NCBI GenBank assembly: GCA_965660635.1 | Contig: CBFIAS010000039.1 | Location: 1-16,590, forward strand | Length of the DNA stretch: 16,590 nt | Direction of reading: 5' to 3' | DNA from: UBA7374 sp965660635 | Lineage (GTDB): Bacteria; Verrucomicrobiota; Verrucomicrobiia; Opitutales; Coraliomargaritaceae | In this document: one piece after another, positions 7,304-14,663 of the stretch | Numbering within the stretch: the stretch's first letter is position 1 | Layout: every line of letters starts with the position of its first letter | The notes under the pieces: model-generated | Told to the model about the DNA's origin: nothing | The model's database searches: none | The model's input: the letters and a program-made list of their open reading frames with translations, nothing else | Translations under genes and position numbers: made by a program

Positions 7304-8323
7304 ATGCCGAGAGAATCACTCCACCGCCAGAATATCATCGCCTGCATCTGGGATTTCGACAAGACCCTGATCCCCGGCTACATGCAGGCACCCATTTTCC
7401 GGGCCTACAACATCGACGAGGAGTCCTTCTGGCGGGAAGTCAACGCGCTGCCGGAGATCTACGGGGAGCGGGGCACCCGGGTATCCCACGACACGGTTTA
7501 CCTGAACCACTTGATCAGCCATGTGAAAAACGGCGACCTGAAGGGGCTAACCAACCAACGGCTGCGGGAACTGGGCGGGGAACTGGAGTTCTATCCCGGC
7601 ATTGCAGAGTTGTTTGACCGCCTCCGGGAGCTGCCGGAGTCGCAACCGCAATACCGCAAGCACAATATCCGCCTGGAGCACTACATCGTGAGCACGGGCT
7701 TGGCCGAAATGATCCGCGGCAGTGCTATCGCCCCCCACGTGGACGATATTTTCGCCTGCGAGTTCATCGAGGCACCTCTTCCGCCCCACTACTCCCGGCA
7801 AAACGAATTGTCCCTACAAGTCGACTTTGAGATCAGCCAGATCGGCACTATCGTGGACAACACGATCAAGACGCGCTTCATCTTCGAGATCAACAAGGGT
7901 TGCAACAAGAACCCGCAGATCGACGTGAACGCACACATTGCCCCCGGCGACCGCCGTGTTCCGGTCAATCGCATGGTTTACGTCGCCGATGGCCCCAGCG
8001 ACGTTCCGGTCTTCTCCGTGGTCAAGGGCAACGGCGGCAAGACCTACGCGGTCTTCAACCCGGAAAGCGACGCCGAGTTCGCGCAAAACGACGCCCTGCT
8101 CCACGCCGGGCGCATCCACGCCTACGGCCCGGCCGACTACACCTCCGGCAGCACCACTGCGAAGTGGCTGCGCATGCATGTGCGGCAGATCTGCGACCAG
8201 GTGGTGGAAGACTGTGAGCAGGCCCTGGCCAAAAACGTTCGCCGGGCGCCGCGCCACCTCCACGACGAGGACGAGCCGGAGCCGGAAACCAGCCCGGAAA
8301 AGCCGCAAAAGGAACTGTTTTAG
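7304..8323 (+). CDS. HAD-superfamily phosphatase-like hydrolase
   Basis: A 339-residue soluble protein with haloacid dehalogenase motifs. Motif I is WDFDKTL (16-22, D17 and D19), motif II is the IVSTG strand (128-132, S130), and motif IV is VADGPSD (227-233, D229 and D233). The region between motifs I and II (22-125) is long and helical, as expected of a C1-type cap. A Lys in the 186-198 segment probably serves motif III. The last 25 residues form a Pro/Glu/Asp-rich tail. These motifs predict Mg2+-dependent phosphomonoesterase activity; the substrate is unknown. The ATG at 7304 is chosen because the HAD fold begins about 10 residues later; the open frame upstream overlaps the start of prfA. 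It is divergent from prfA across 58 bases and no Shine-Dalgarno is visible. Confidence 0.85.
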   Translation: MPRESLHRQNIIACIWDFDKTLIPGYMQAPIFRAYNIDEESFWREVNALPEIYGERGTRVSHDTVYLNHLISHVKNGDLKGLTNQRLRELGGELEFYPGIAELFDRLRELPESQPQYRKHNIRLEHYIVSTGLAEMIRGSAIAPHVDDIFACEFIEAPLPPHYSRQNELSLQVDFEISQIGTIVDNTIKTRFIFEINKGCNKNPQIDVNAHIAPGDRRVPVNRMVYVADGPSDVPVFSVVKGNGGKTYAVFNPESDAEFAQNDALLHAGRIHAYGPADYTSGSTTAKWLRMHVRQICDQVVEDCEQALAKNVRRAPRHLHDEDEPEPETSPEKPQKELF

Positions 8324-8332
8324 CTACACATT

Positions 8333-8360
8333 GCCCGCAGCCGCGGATAATCGGGCTTTA
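8333..8360 (+). terminator. Possible weak terminator after the HAD gene
   Basis: GCCCG (8333-8337) pairs with CGGGC (8352-8356) across a 14-base loop and is followed by TTTA. The stem is short and the T-run poor. It could equally be a leader structure for the following membrane-protein gene. Confidence 0.25.
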
Positions 8361-8401
8361 CGAGACGGCTTGCACTGCTATGATTGGCAGCAAGTCAGCT
8401 C

Positions 8402-8875
8402 ATGAATGTGTTGTACATCCTGTTGATCGGGGCAGTCAGCGGCTTGGCCGGTGCCGCGGCCATGTATGCCTTCATGCGCGGGGTGGGGACGGCCTTCAGC
8501 AGACGGGTGGACATGATCCTTGCCCTGGGCAGCTTCTTCACCGGCGGGATCGAGGGCGCGGCCAGGCTCGGGGCGTTCCTCCACGCGGGGGCCGGGCTCT
8601 TCTTCGGCGCGATCTACCTGCTGGCGATGGATCGCATCGGGGCAGCCGCCCTGCCCCACTCGCTCTTTCTCGGCATCGGCATCGGCTTTTTCCATGGGTT
8701 GCTCATGAGCTACCTGCTGATGTTCTACGCCAGCGCCCGGCACCCGCTGAAGGACTACCGCGACGCGACCCTTGAAGAGGGCTTTCTCCATCTGGCCGGG
8801 CACGTCCTCTACGGAGCGGTGACCGGGCTGGCCGGAGGACTGCTCTTCATGCTGGTGATGTGCTCGCCGGCATGA
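8402..8875 (+). CDS. Small polytopic membrane protein, unknown function
   Basis: I do not recognise this 157-residue protein. It is very hydrophobic, with likely transmembrane segments at about 3-25, 57-77, 87-110 and 130-153 and a weaker hydrophobic stretch at 36-50. It is rich in Gly and Ala. Several histidines fall inside or at the edge of the membrane segments (H61, H98, H130, H134). A charged loop SARHPLKDYRDATLEE joins the last two segments. The ATG at 8402 is preferred because the in-frame TTG at 8384 adds only six polar residues. It sits between the HAD gene and gnd on the same strand, with 78 and 111 bases of spacing, so it may be its own transcription unit. Confidence 0.7.
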   Translation: MNVLYILLIGAVSGLAGAAAMYAFMRGVGTAFSRRVDMILALGSFFTGGIEGAARLGAFLHAGAGLFFGAIYLLAMDRIGAAALPHSLFLGIGIGFFHGLLMSYLLMFYASARHPLKDYRDATLEEGFLHLAGHVLYGAVTGLAGGLLFMLVMCSPA

Positions 8876-8940
8876 ATCAACCGGCTTCATCACTGCGATG
8901 ACTGGTTTTCAGGGGATTCGCCGAGTCCAATCTTGCTTTT

Positions 8941-8961
8941 GCCGGTTTACGGCGGTTTTTT
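8941..8961 (+). terminator. Possible short terminator before gnd
   Basis: GCCG-GTTTA-CGGC (8941-8953) forms a 4-bp stem with a 5-base loop and is followed by GG and six Ts (8956-8961). The T-run is good but the stem is weak. If real, it would end transcripts of the small membrane-protein gene 26 bases before the gnd start. Confidence 0.35.
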
Positions 8962-8986
8962 CTACGCTTCACTGAATAAAGCAACC

Positions 8987-10492
<1,506 letters not shown>

Positions 10493-10497
10493 TCCGG

Positions 10498-10547
10498 CCC
10501 AACAGCTGATACAAGTTGGCTACAGGTATGGCCTGACTGTAGTTGGG
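10498..10547 (+). other. Overlapping inverted repeats after gnd
   Basis: CTACAG (10520-10525) and CTGTAG (10537-10542) form a perfect 6-bp stem with an 11-base loop that G-U pairs could extend outward. CCCAAC (10498-10503) can pair either with GTTGG (10515-10519) or with GTTGGG (10542-10547), giving mutually exclusive folds. There is no T-run. The segment starts six bases after the gnd stop and may be its 3' structure. Confidence 0.3.
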
Positions 10548-10551
10548 ACGC

Positions 10552-10612
10552 CTGCCCTCAGCGGTGCGGGGTGCTTGCACGACGCCATTCCTCACGCGGA
10601 GGCGCGGGGCAG
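10552..10612 (+). other. Foldable GC-rich intergenic segment, possible structured RNA
   Basis: CTGCCC (10552-10557) pairs with GGGCAG (10607-10612) and encloses two internal hairpins. One is GTGC-TT-GCAC at 10571-10580. The other is CGCC (10583-10586) with GGCG (10601-10604), carrying an inner TCC/GGA stem. The whole resembles a closed multibranch fold. No known RNA family is recognised, and GC-rich DNA folds easily by chance. No open frame of convincing coding character covers it. Confidence 0.25.
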
Positions 10613-10667
10613 AGAGGCTCGTCAACCGCACCTGGCAAGCTTTTCAGCTCGGTAGCAATAATAATAC

Positions 10668-10698
10668 TTGAACATTTTTTTAATACTTTTTTTATTAT
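10668..10698 (+). promoter_or_regulatory. Promoter-like sequence before the small zinc-ribbon gene
   Basis: TTGAAC (10668-10673) matches four of six positions of the -35 consensus TTGACA. TATTAT (10693-10698) matches five of six -10 positions. The spacer of 19 bases is longer than ideal. It lies in a strikingly AT-rich island (about 10660-10730) in otherwise GC-rich DNA. Predicted transcription would start about 15-20 bases before the GTG at 10722. Confidence 0.4.
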
Positions 10699-10721
10699 GG
10701 TACCTTCAATCATTAGCTACA

Positions 10722-10904
10722 GTGAATATAACCTCCACTACAACTCCGTTGTACTGTGCTCACTGCAGACGCAATCTGCGCTACAGCAAACCTCCCTTTG
10801 TTAAGCATAACGAAGAGTTGATTTTTTGCAGCGATGCTTGCAAAGAGCGCTACAGCAGAGGTACCAGCTCCAGCAGAAGCGTGAAAACAAATCTGCGCGA
10901 CTAA
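10722..10904 (+). CDS. Small zinc-ribbon-like protein (CxxC...CxxxC)
   Basis: A 60-residue basic protein with two cysteine clusters, YCAHC (C12 and C15 by the GTG start) and FCSDACKERY (a CxxxC near residues 39-43). They are separated by a hydrophilic loop, RRNLRYSKPPFVKHNEELI. The pattern resembles small TRASH- or YHS-type zinc knuckles, so zinc binding is likely, but no family or function can be named. The frame remains open to a TTG at 10668; GTG 10722 is chosen because the upstream part is translated poly-T promoter-like DNA. Codon use (AGA, TTT, TTG) and lower GC differ from the neighbours. A strong hairpin follows 18 bases after the stop. It could be a recently acquired or regulatory small protein. 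Confidence 0.55.
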   Translation: MNITSTTTPLYCAHCRRNLRYSKPPFVKHNEELIFCSDACKERYSRGTSSSRSVKTNLRD

Positions 10905-10922
10905 TGCCTCTTTAATAATGAA

Positions 10923-10946
10923 ATCCGGCTTCTGGAAAAGCCGGAT
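10923..10946 (-). terminator. Rho-independent terminator between convergent genes
   Basis: ATCCGGCTT (10923-10931) and AAGCCGGAT (10938-10946) form a perfect 9-bp stem with a 6-base loop. Reading on the minus strand it is followed by TTCATTATT, a T-rich tract, and it sits 32 bases past the stop of the membrane-protein gene at 10979-11887. On the plus strand no T-run follows, so it serves the minus-strand dnaN transcript best, though it may also slow forward transcripts from the small zinc-ribbon gene. Confidence 0.65.
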
Positions 10947-10978
10947 ACAGCGGGTCATCCCAGGCCCGAAAGTATTCT

Positions 10979-11887
10979 CTATGCTTCGGAAGCTCTTTCA
11001 GAGCGAGCCTTGCCAAAGTAGGCAAGTAACCACATCTCCAGCCAGATCCGGTAACGTCCTTCGCCTGTGAGCTTGCCTTCCTCCTCTTGCCGGGGCAATG
11101 GCACGATAATGCCGTTCTCAATGTTGAGGTTTTCCAATAGGCGTTGCTGTCCGTTCAATTCCGGCAAGGCTCCAGAGTCGAAATCCGCCAGTTCTAAGGA
11201 AGCATCGGCCGCACGTTTATTGTGCAAGCGGAGCAGGCGGGCGGGGGAACCGACAAGGGGCTTTCTCAGATGAAGCCAGTTCTCCGGGTAGTAGCCGCCG
11301 AAGGGCAGGCTGTGGTTGTCGGTAATCAAGCGCCGGCCATCGGTGGAAATACTGTTGATGCTGAAGAAGGCGCTAGCGCCATTGCGGTTTTTGGGGATGA
11401 AGAGGACTTGTATGCGGGTGCGGGCGTCCGAGCTTTGGTAGACAGAGGCACGCAGGTAATTGTCTTGGAAGAGTTCTGCTTTCAGGGCGGCGATCCGCGA
11501 GTAGCCGTTGTCGCGCAGCCAGTCTTTGATTCTAAGGTGTGGCTGGTCTGCGGGCCATTCATCCCCATCACGGTTCTCTCGGAACTCCGGGAAAAGAGGA
11601 AGGGGGCTACGGCTGAGCGCGCCGATGACAAGCCAGTTGTAGCCGGTCTCGAGGAGGAACCAGAGTCCTGCGCCAACGATCAGGTGTGTCGATACAGGTC
11701 GTGTCGACCAGCCGGTTGATCCCATCAAGGCGGCAAAAAGACCGGCGAAGAGGGCCCATCGTATCCATTTCGCCAAAACGAGAGCGGGCGGGAAAAAGAA
11801 CCGGTTGCCTGCGGCGGGCAAGCCGATAGAGAGCAGCGCGAGGGCCGCCAACAGATAATAGGCGGAGTCTGGCAAAGGCACAGGCAC
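10979..11887 (-). CDS. Membrane-anchored protein of unknown function, downstream of dnaN
   Basis: I do not recognise this 302-residue protein. The N-terminal third is hydrophobic, with likely transmembrane helices at about 8-25, 40-57 and 66-92. A soluble region of about 200 residues follows. It has no motif I can name, but includes aromatic and charged patches such as LFIPKNRNGASAFFSINSIS and ENWLHLRKPLVGSPARLLRL. The start is GTG (11885-11887); the second in-frame codon GTG two residues later is an alternative, and no Shine-Dalgarno precedes either. It begins 17 bases after the dnaN stop on the same strand and is followed by a good terminator, so the two genes probably form one operon. A link to replication is not implied. 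Confidence 0.7.
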   Translation of the reverse strand: MPVPLPDSAYYLLAALALLSIGLPAAGNRFFFPPALVLAKWIRWALFAGLFAALMGSTGWSTRPVSTHLIVGAGLWFLLETGYNWLVIGALSRSPLPLFPEFRENRDGDEWPADQPHLRIKDWLRDNGYSRIAALKAELFQDNYLRASVYQSSDARTRIQVLFIPKNRNGASAFFSINSISTDGRRLITDNHSLPFGGYYPENWLHLRKPLVGSPARLLRLHNKRAADASLELADFDSGALPELNGQQRLLENLNIENGIIVPLPRQEEEGKLTGEGRYRIWLEMWLLAYFGKARSERASEA

Positions 11888-11898
11888 TTAAAGGAAAG

Positions 11899-11908
11899 CT
11901 AGGCCTAG
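11899..11908. repeat. CTAGGCCTAG palindrome at the dnaN stop codon
   Basis: A perfect 10-bp palindrome, CTAGGCCTAG, overlaps the dnaN TAG stop (11905-11907) in the 17-base gap before the downstream gene. CTAG is usually rare in bacterial DNA, and here it occurs twice in ten bases. As RNA the hairpin would have only four pairs, so it is more likely a DNA site or incidental. Confidence 0.3.
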
Positions 11909-13032
11909 TTTAGGCGCAGCGGCATGATGACGCAGATGAAATTGTCCAACGTCTTGAAGAGGCCGGGGCTCAATTCGTCCTTGAACTCGAAAAAGACCTC
12001 ATCCTTGGTCAGGGCCTTGAGCGGCTCCATAAGGAATTGGGGATTGAATGCGACTTGCACCTCGGGGCCGTCGTATGCGATGGCCATGGACTCGTGGGAC
12101 TCGCCGTATTCGGATGAGGAACCGGAGATCTCGAGCAGGTTTTTACTCATTTTGAGTTTCACGGAGTTGCTCTTGTCGGATGTGACCAGGGCCGCACGAT
12201 TTACGCATTCGAGCATGAGTTCGCGCTCGATTTTCACGCGGTGCTCTGTCTCTTTGGGAATGACCTGGCGGTAATTCGGATAGTTGCCCTCGACGATCTT
12301 GGAAACAAGGTAGAGCTGGTCAGCCAGGCCCGAGTCGCCTTCGTCGTCGATGGCTATCTCAAAGGCAACCTGGCGGTCATTGAAGGCGATCTTTAGCTTT
12401 TCGCCCTTGCCCAGGAGGCGCTCCAGCTCGGCTACGGTCTTGGCCGGAAGGATGAGGCTGCCTCCGTTGTCAGCGGCCACATCGGTTTCCAGGGCAGTCA
12501 AGGCGAGACGGCGGCCGTCCGTTGCCACTAACGTTAGCTTGTCCTCGCTGAAGTTGAAGTAGACTCCGTTGAGGATGTAGCGGTTCTCGTCAGTGGATTG
12601 GCCGTAGGAGACACTCTTAAGCATGTTGAGAACATCGTCTTGGGTGAGTTCAAAGACGTGACGGTTCTCAAAGCTGGGCAGCGGGGGAAATTCGCCTGTA
12701 CCGATCCCCATGATTTTGAACAGCGAGCCGCCCGAGGCGATCTTCGCCTGGTTGTTTTCTCCGGACTCGACAAAAACCTCGTTCTGGGGAAGTTCACGGA
12801 CGATGGTGGATAGCTTTCGTACCGGCAGGGTGATGCCTCCTGGCGTCTCCACGTCGGCCTTGATGTGGCAACGGATTCCGAGGTCGAGATTAGTGGTGGT
12901 CAGTTCTATTTGACCGTCTTTCGCCTCGATCAGGACGTTACCGAGAATCGGCATGGTCGACCGTGTGGCGACTACGTTGAGAACTTGCTGTAGACCGTTG
13001 CTAAAATGATCCTTGTTGATCTTGAACTTCAT
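11905..13032 (-). CDS. dnaN: DNA polymerase III beta subunit (sliding clamp)
   Basis: Ring-shaped dimeric clamp that tethers DNA polymerase III to DNA. The 375-residue protein spans all three clamp domains. It begins MKFKINKDHFSNGLQQVLNV, carries TMPILGNVLIEA (26-37) and the LVATDGRRLAL segment of domain II, and ends with the diagnostic ICVIMPLRLN that forms part of the partner-binding pocket. Length is normal (about 370). The ATG at 13032 gives the canonical start; 12 upstream codons are open but lie in poly-A/T DNA. No Shine-Dalgarno is seen, and an AT-rich promoter-like region precedes it. dnaA is not adjacent, unlike the dnaA-dnaN order of many bacteria. A membrane-protein gene follows after 17 bases. 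Confidence 0.97.
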   Translation of the reverse strand: MKFKINKDHFSNGLQQVLNVVATRSTMPILGNVLIEAKDGQIELTTTNLDLGIRCHIKADVETPGGITLPVRKLSTIVRELPQNEVFVESGENNQAKIASGGSLFKIMGIGTGEFPPLPSFENRHVFELTQDDVLNMLKSVSYGQSTDENRYILNGVYFNFSEDKLTLVATDGRRLALTALETDVAADNGGSLILPAKTVAELERLLGKGEKLKIAFNDRQVAFEIAIDDEGDSGLADQLYLVSKIVEGNYPNYRQVIPKETEHRVKIERELMLECVNRAALVTSDKSNSVKLKMSKNLLEISGSSSEYGESHESMAIAYDGPEVQVAFNPQFLMEPLKALTKDEVFFEFKDELSPGLFKTLDNFICVIMPLRLN

Positions 13033-13070
13033 GCTGCACTTTTTTGTTTTTTTGAAGGGTTCTGGCAACT

Positions 13071-13097
13071 ATTATATAAATACTCTATATTTATCAA
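13071..13097 (-). promoter_or_regulatory. Candidate dnaN promoter
   Basis: On the minus strand TTGATA (13092-13097) is followed after 15 bases by a perfect -10 hexamer TATAAT (13071-13076), about 39 bases upstream of the dnaN ATG. The spacer is shorter than the optimal 17. A further TTGACA occurs upstream at 13123-13128 without a good -10 partner. The surrounding 70 bases are very AT-rich compared with the rest of the window, which supports promoter function. Confidence 0.5.
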
Positions 13098-13276
13098 TCT
13101 AACTAACCGTAACAGTATACTCTGTCAATTACTGCAAGAACGATGTAAAGAGTTGCGGATGAGGGGCTTGGGTGTTTTTTTCTTGTGCGCAGTGTTGTGT
13201 CTGGAATGTCACAGATGTGGGCGGTGGGAGTAAGTTTTTTCTGATTCACTGTTCTTGAGGGGTAACACACGCCGTC

Positions 13277-13296
13277 TTCACAGCTTGTTCACAGCT
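13277..13296. repeat. Direct repeat TTCACAGCT x2, 11-bp period
   Basis: TTCACAGCT occurs at 13277-13285 and again at 13288-13296, a period of one DNA turn. It overlaps the pssA stop and lies at the far end of the dnaN upstream region. The second copy, read as TTGTTCACA, also resembles a degenerate DnaA box (two mismatches). Same-face spacing would suit a regulator binding in tandem; the identity is unknown. The rest of the 256-base interval (13033-13288) shows no gene I can support. Confidence 0.3.
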
Positions 13297-14137
13297 GTCT
13301 TTTCAGGCGTTTTGCGACGCGGCGGAGACGGCATCCATGGCGGACCGGGCCATAAAAGATATAGGCGACAAAAAGGAGTGCGAAGAACAATTCGCGGAAG
13401 AGGAAGGCGGTGCAAAGGCCGAGCACGAGCAAGATAAAGGTGCGGAAGCGGGTGCTGGTGTTCCAATCAATTTCCCGGAAGCTTGGGTACGGTATGTTGC
13501 TTACCATGAGCAGGGCAATGGCCAGCATGAAGGGGGGAATGAGCACTGCGAGCGCCCGCAACTCGAAACTATTGAGGACCAGCACGAGTGAGGCCACCAT
13601 ACCGGCGGCGGCTGGAACAGGCAGGCCGAGGAAGTCCTTGGATTCCCGGAGGATGGCCGCGGGAGGGAGCATGGGATGTGTCAACACGTTGAACCTGGCC
13701 AGCCGTACAGCGGCGCAAAGCAAGTAGACGAAGCCCATCAGCCAACTGATCTGCAGGAAAAAAGGGTATTTTTCTACTGTAGGAGTAAAGACCAGGAAAA
13801 TCATCATGAGAGCGGGTGCCACGCCGAAGGATATGATGTCAGCGATGGAGTCGAACTCCTTGCCGAAGAGCGACTCACGGCCACCCAACCGGGCCACTCT
13901 TCCGTCCAGGGCGTCACAGACCACGGCAAAGAGGATAAACCAGACCGCTTGCGTGTAGTGCTGGCTGATCGCTACCGGATCGCTCGCGCCACTAGCCTGG
14001 ATGCAACGCAGGATAGCAAGGAAGCCAAAGAACAGGTTGCCCGCTGTCAGGCTGTTGGGCAGCAGGTAAATATGGCTGGCTTCAGCGGAATCAGCGTATT
14101 GCGCCGGAGCCGGGCTCGATTCGGGTGGTCGGGGCAT
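13289..14137 (-). CDS. pssA: CDP-diacylglycerol-serine O-phosphatidyltransferase (phosphatidylserine synthase)
   Basis: Integral membrane enzyme that makes phosphatidylserine, precursor of phosphatidylethanolamine, from CDP-diacylglycerol and serine. The 282-residue protein shows the complete CDP-alcohol phosphatidyltransferase signature DxxDGxxAR(x8)GxxxDxxxD: DALDG at 75-79, AR at 82-83, G92, D96 and D100. The upstream PNSLTAGNLFFGFLAI helix is typical of type II PssA, and about six to eight hydrophobic segments follow. ATG 14137 is chosen. A TTG at 14143 adds two residues and has a better-spaced GGAAGG (14154-14159), so it is a real alternative. It starts 12 bases (six from the TTG) after the stop of the RelE-like gene, which suggests cotranscription. 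Confidence 0.9.
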   Translation of the reverse strand: MPRPPESSPAPAQYADSAEASHIYLLPNSLTAGNLFFGFLAILRCIQASGASDPVAISQHYTQAVWFILFAVVCDALDGRVARLGGRESLFGKEFDSIADIISFGVAPALMMIFLVFTPTVEKYPFFLQISWLMGFVYLLCAAVRLARFNVLTHPMLPPAAILRESKDFLGLPVPAAAGMVASLVLVLNSFELRALAVLIPPFMLAIALLMVSNIPYPSFREIDWNTSTRFRTFILLVLGLCTAFLFRELFFALLFVAYIFYGPVRHGCRLRRVAKRLKRQL

Positions 14138-14149
14138 GTGCAAAAAAGT

Positions 14150-14518
14150 TCAGCCTTCCCGGTCTTCCTTTTGGCGCAGGGAGTCCAGGTATTTCCAGAA
14201 CGAGTCCTCCTGCTCGACCAGGAAATCCTCCGTGACCGGCAGCTTTGAGCGGAAAGCAAAATCGGCGAAGGTATTGCGGTGCAGGATGTAATGCGCGTAT
14301 AAAGCATCTCCCTGCGGCTCGAAGTAGATGCGAAACTCACCCGCGCGCACCCGGTAAAAGGTTTTGCCGTTGCGGTGGAAGCGGCCCAGCTCCTCGCCGG
14401 GATGATCTAGCTGCTCCTGGGTCAGGCTGCTCACGACCTCGACCAGCATCATTTGTGAGCGGGTGTCGAGCTGGTTCAGCTCTTTCATGCTTTGTTCGCT
14501 GAAGTTTACTTGGAACAT
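14150..14518 (-). CDS. RelE/ParE-like fold protein, no partner antitoxin
   Basis: A 122-residue protein whose first 85 residues fit the RelE/ParE toxin fold. A FQVNFSEQSMKELNQL strand-helix comes first, then GRFHRNGKTFYRVRAGEFRIYFEP (46-69), equivalent to the core strands of RelE/ParE toxins, then LYAHYILHRNTFADFAF. A charged C-terminal extension (90-122) is unusual for small toxins. There is no small antitoxin gene on either side; the downstream neighbour is pssA and the upstream neighbour is divergent ispH. It could be a solitary toxin homologue or a domesticated RNA- or ribosome-interacting protein. Assignment rests on fold-level sequence resemblance only. A 13-bp palindrome directly precedes the ATG, and no Shine-Dalgarno is visible. 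Confidence 0.65.
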   Translation of the reverse strand: MFQVNFSEQSMKELNQLDTRSQMMLVEVVSSLTQEQLDHPGEELGRFHRNGKTFYRVRAGEFRIYFEPQGDALYAHYILHRNTFADFAFRSKLPVTEDFLVEQEDSFWKYLDSLRQKEDREG

Positions 14519-14521
14519 GGC

Positions 14522-14534
14522 AACCGGTACGGTT
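14522..14534. promoter_or_regulatory. 13-bp palindrome just upstream of the RelE-like start
   Basis: AACCG-GTA-CGGTT is a perfect inverted repeat ending four bases before the minus-strand ATG at 14518, where a ribosome binding site would sit. Such symmetry is typical of operators and could allow autoregulation. It lies in the 145-base divergent region shared with ispH. Function is inferred from position. Confidence 0.35.
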
Positions 14535-14558
14535 AAATCATTCAGGTCACTACATTAG

Positions 14559-14577
14559 GTGGGTGCCCCGTGGGTGC
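14559..14577. repeat. Direct repeat GTGGGTGC x2, 11-bp period
   Basis: GTGGGTGC occurs at 14559-14566 and 14570-14577, separated by CCC, i.e. one helical turn apart. It lies in the divergent intergenic region between the RelE-like gene and ispH. It may be a tandem regulator site or chance in G-rich DNA. Confidence 0.25.
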
Positions 14578-14663
14578 AACCGCAGAATCCGGCCCGGTTC
14601 CGCCCCTTTGGCCAGACGATGCGGGTGGTTGACCGCGGCATCCAATCCGTATTGCTTGAAGTC

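Noticed and set aside
6499..7617. 372-codon forward frame over prfA and the start of the HAD gene
   Set aside because: It overlaps two certain genes in the wrong frame or strand and has no conserved motif.
8370..8401. CTTGC/GCAAG hairpin before the small membrane-protein gene as a riboswitch
   Set aside because: The stem is only five pairs with a long loop, and nothing matches a known riboswitch.
10493..10667. tRNA, SRP RNA or tmRNA in the gnd downstream interval
   Set aside because: No T-loop GGTTCRA, anticodon arm or SRP-type tetraloop was found; only unassigned inverted repeats remain.
13006..13233. 75-codon forward frame over the dnaN promoter region
   Set aside because: It begins inside dnaN on the opposite strand and runs through AT-rich promoter DNA, with no plausible protein features.
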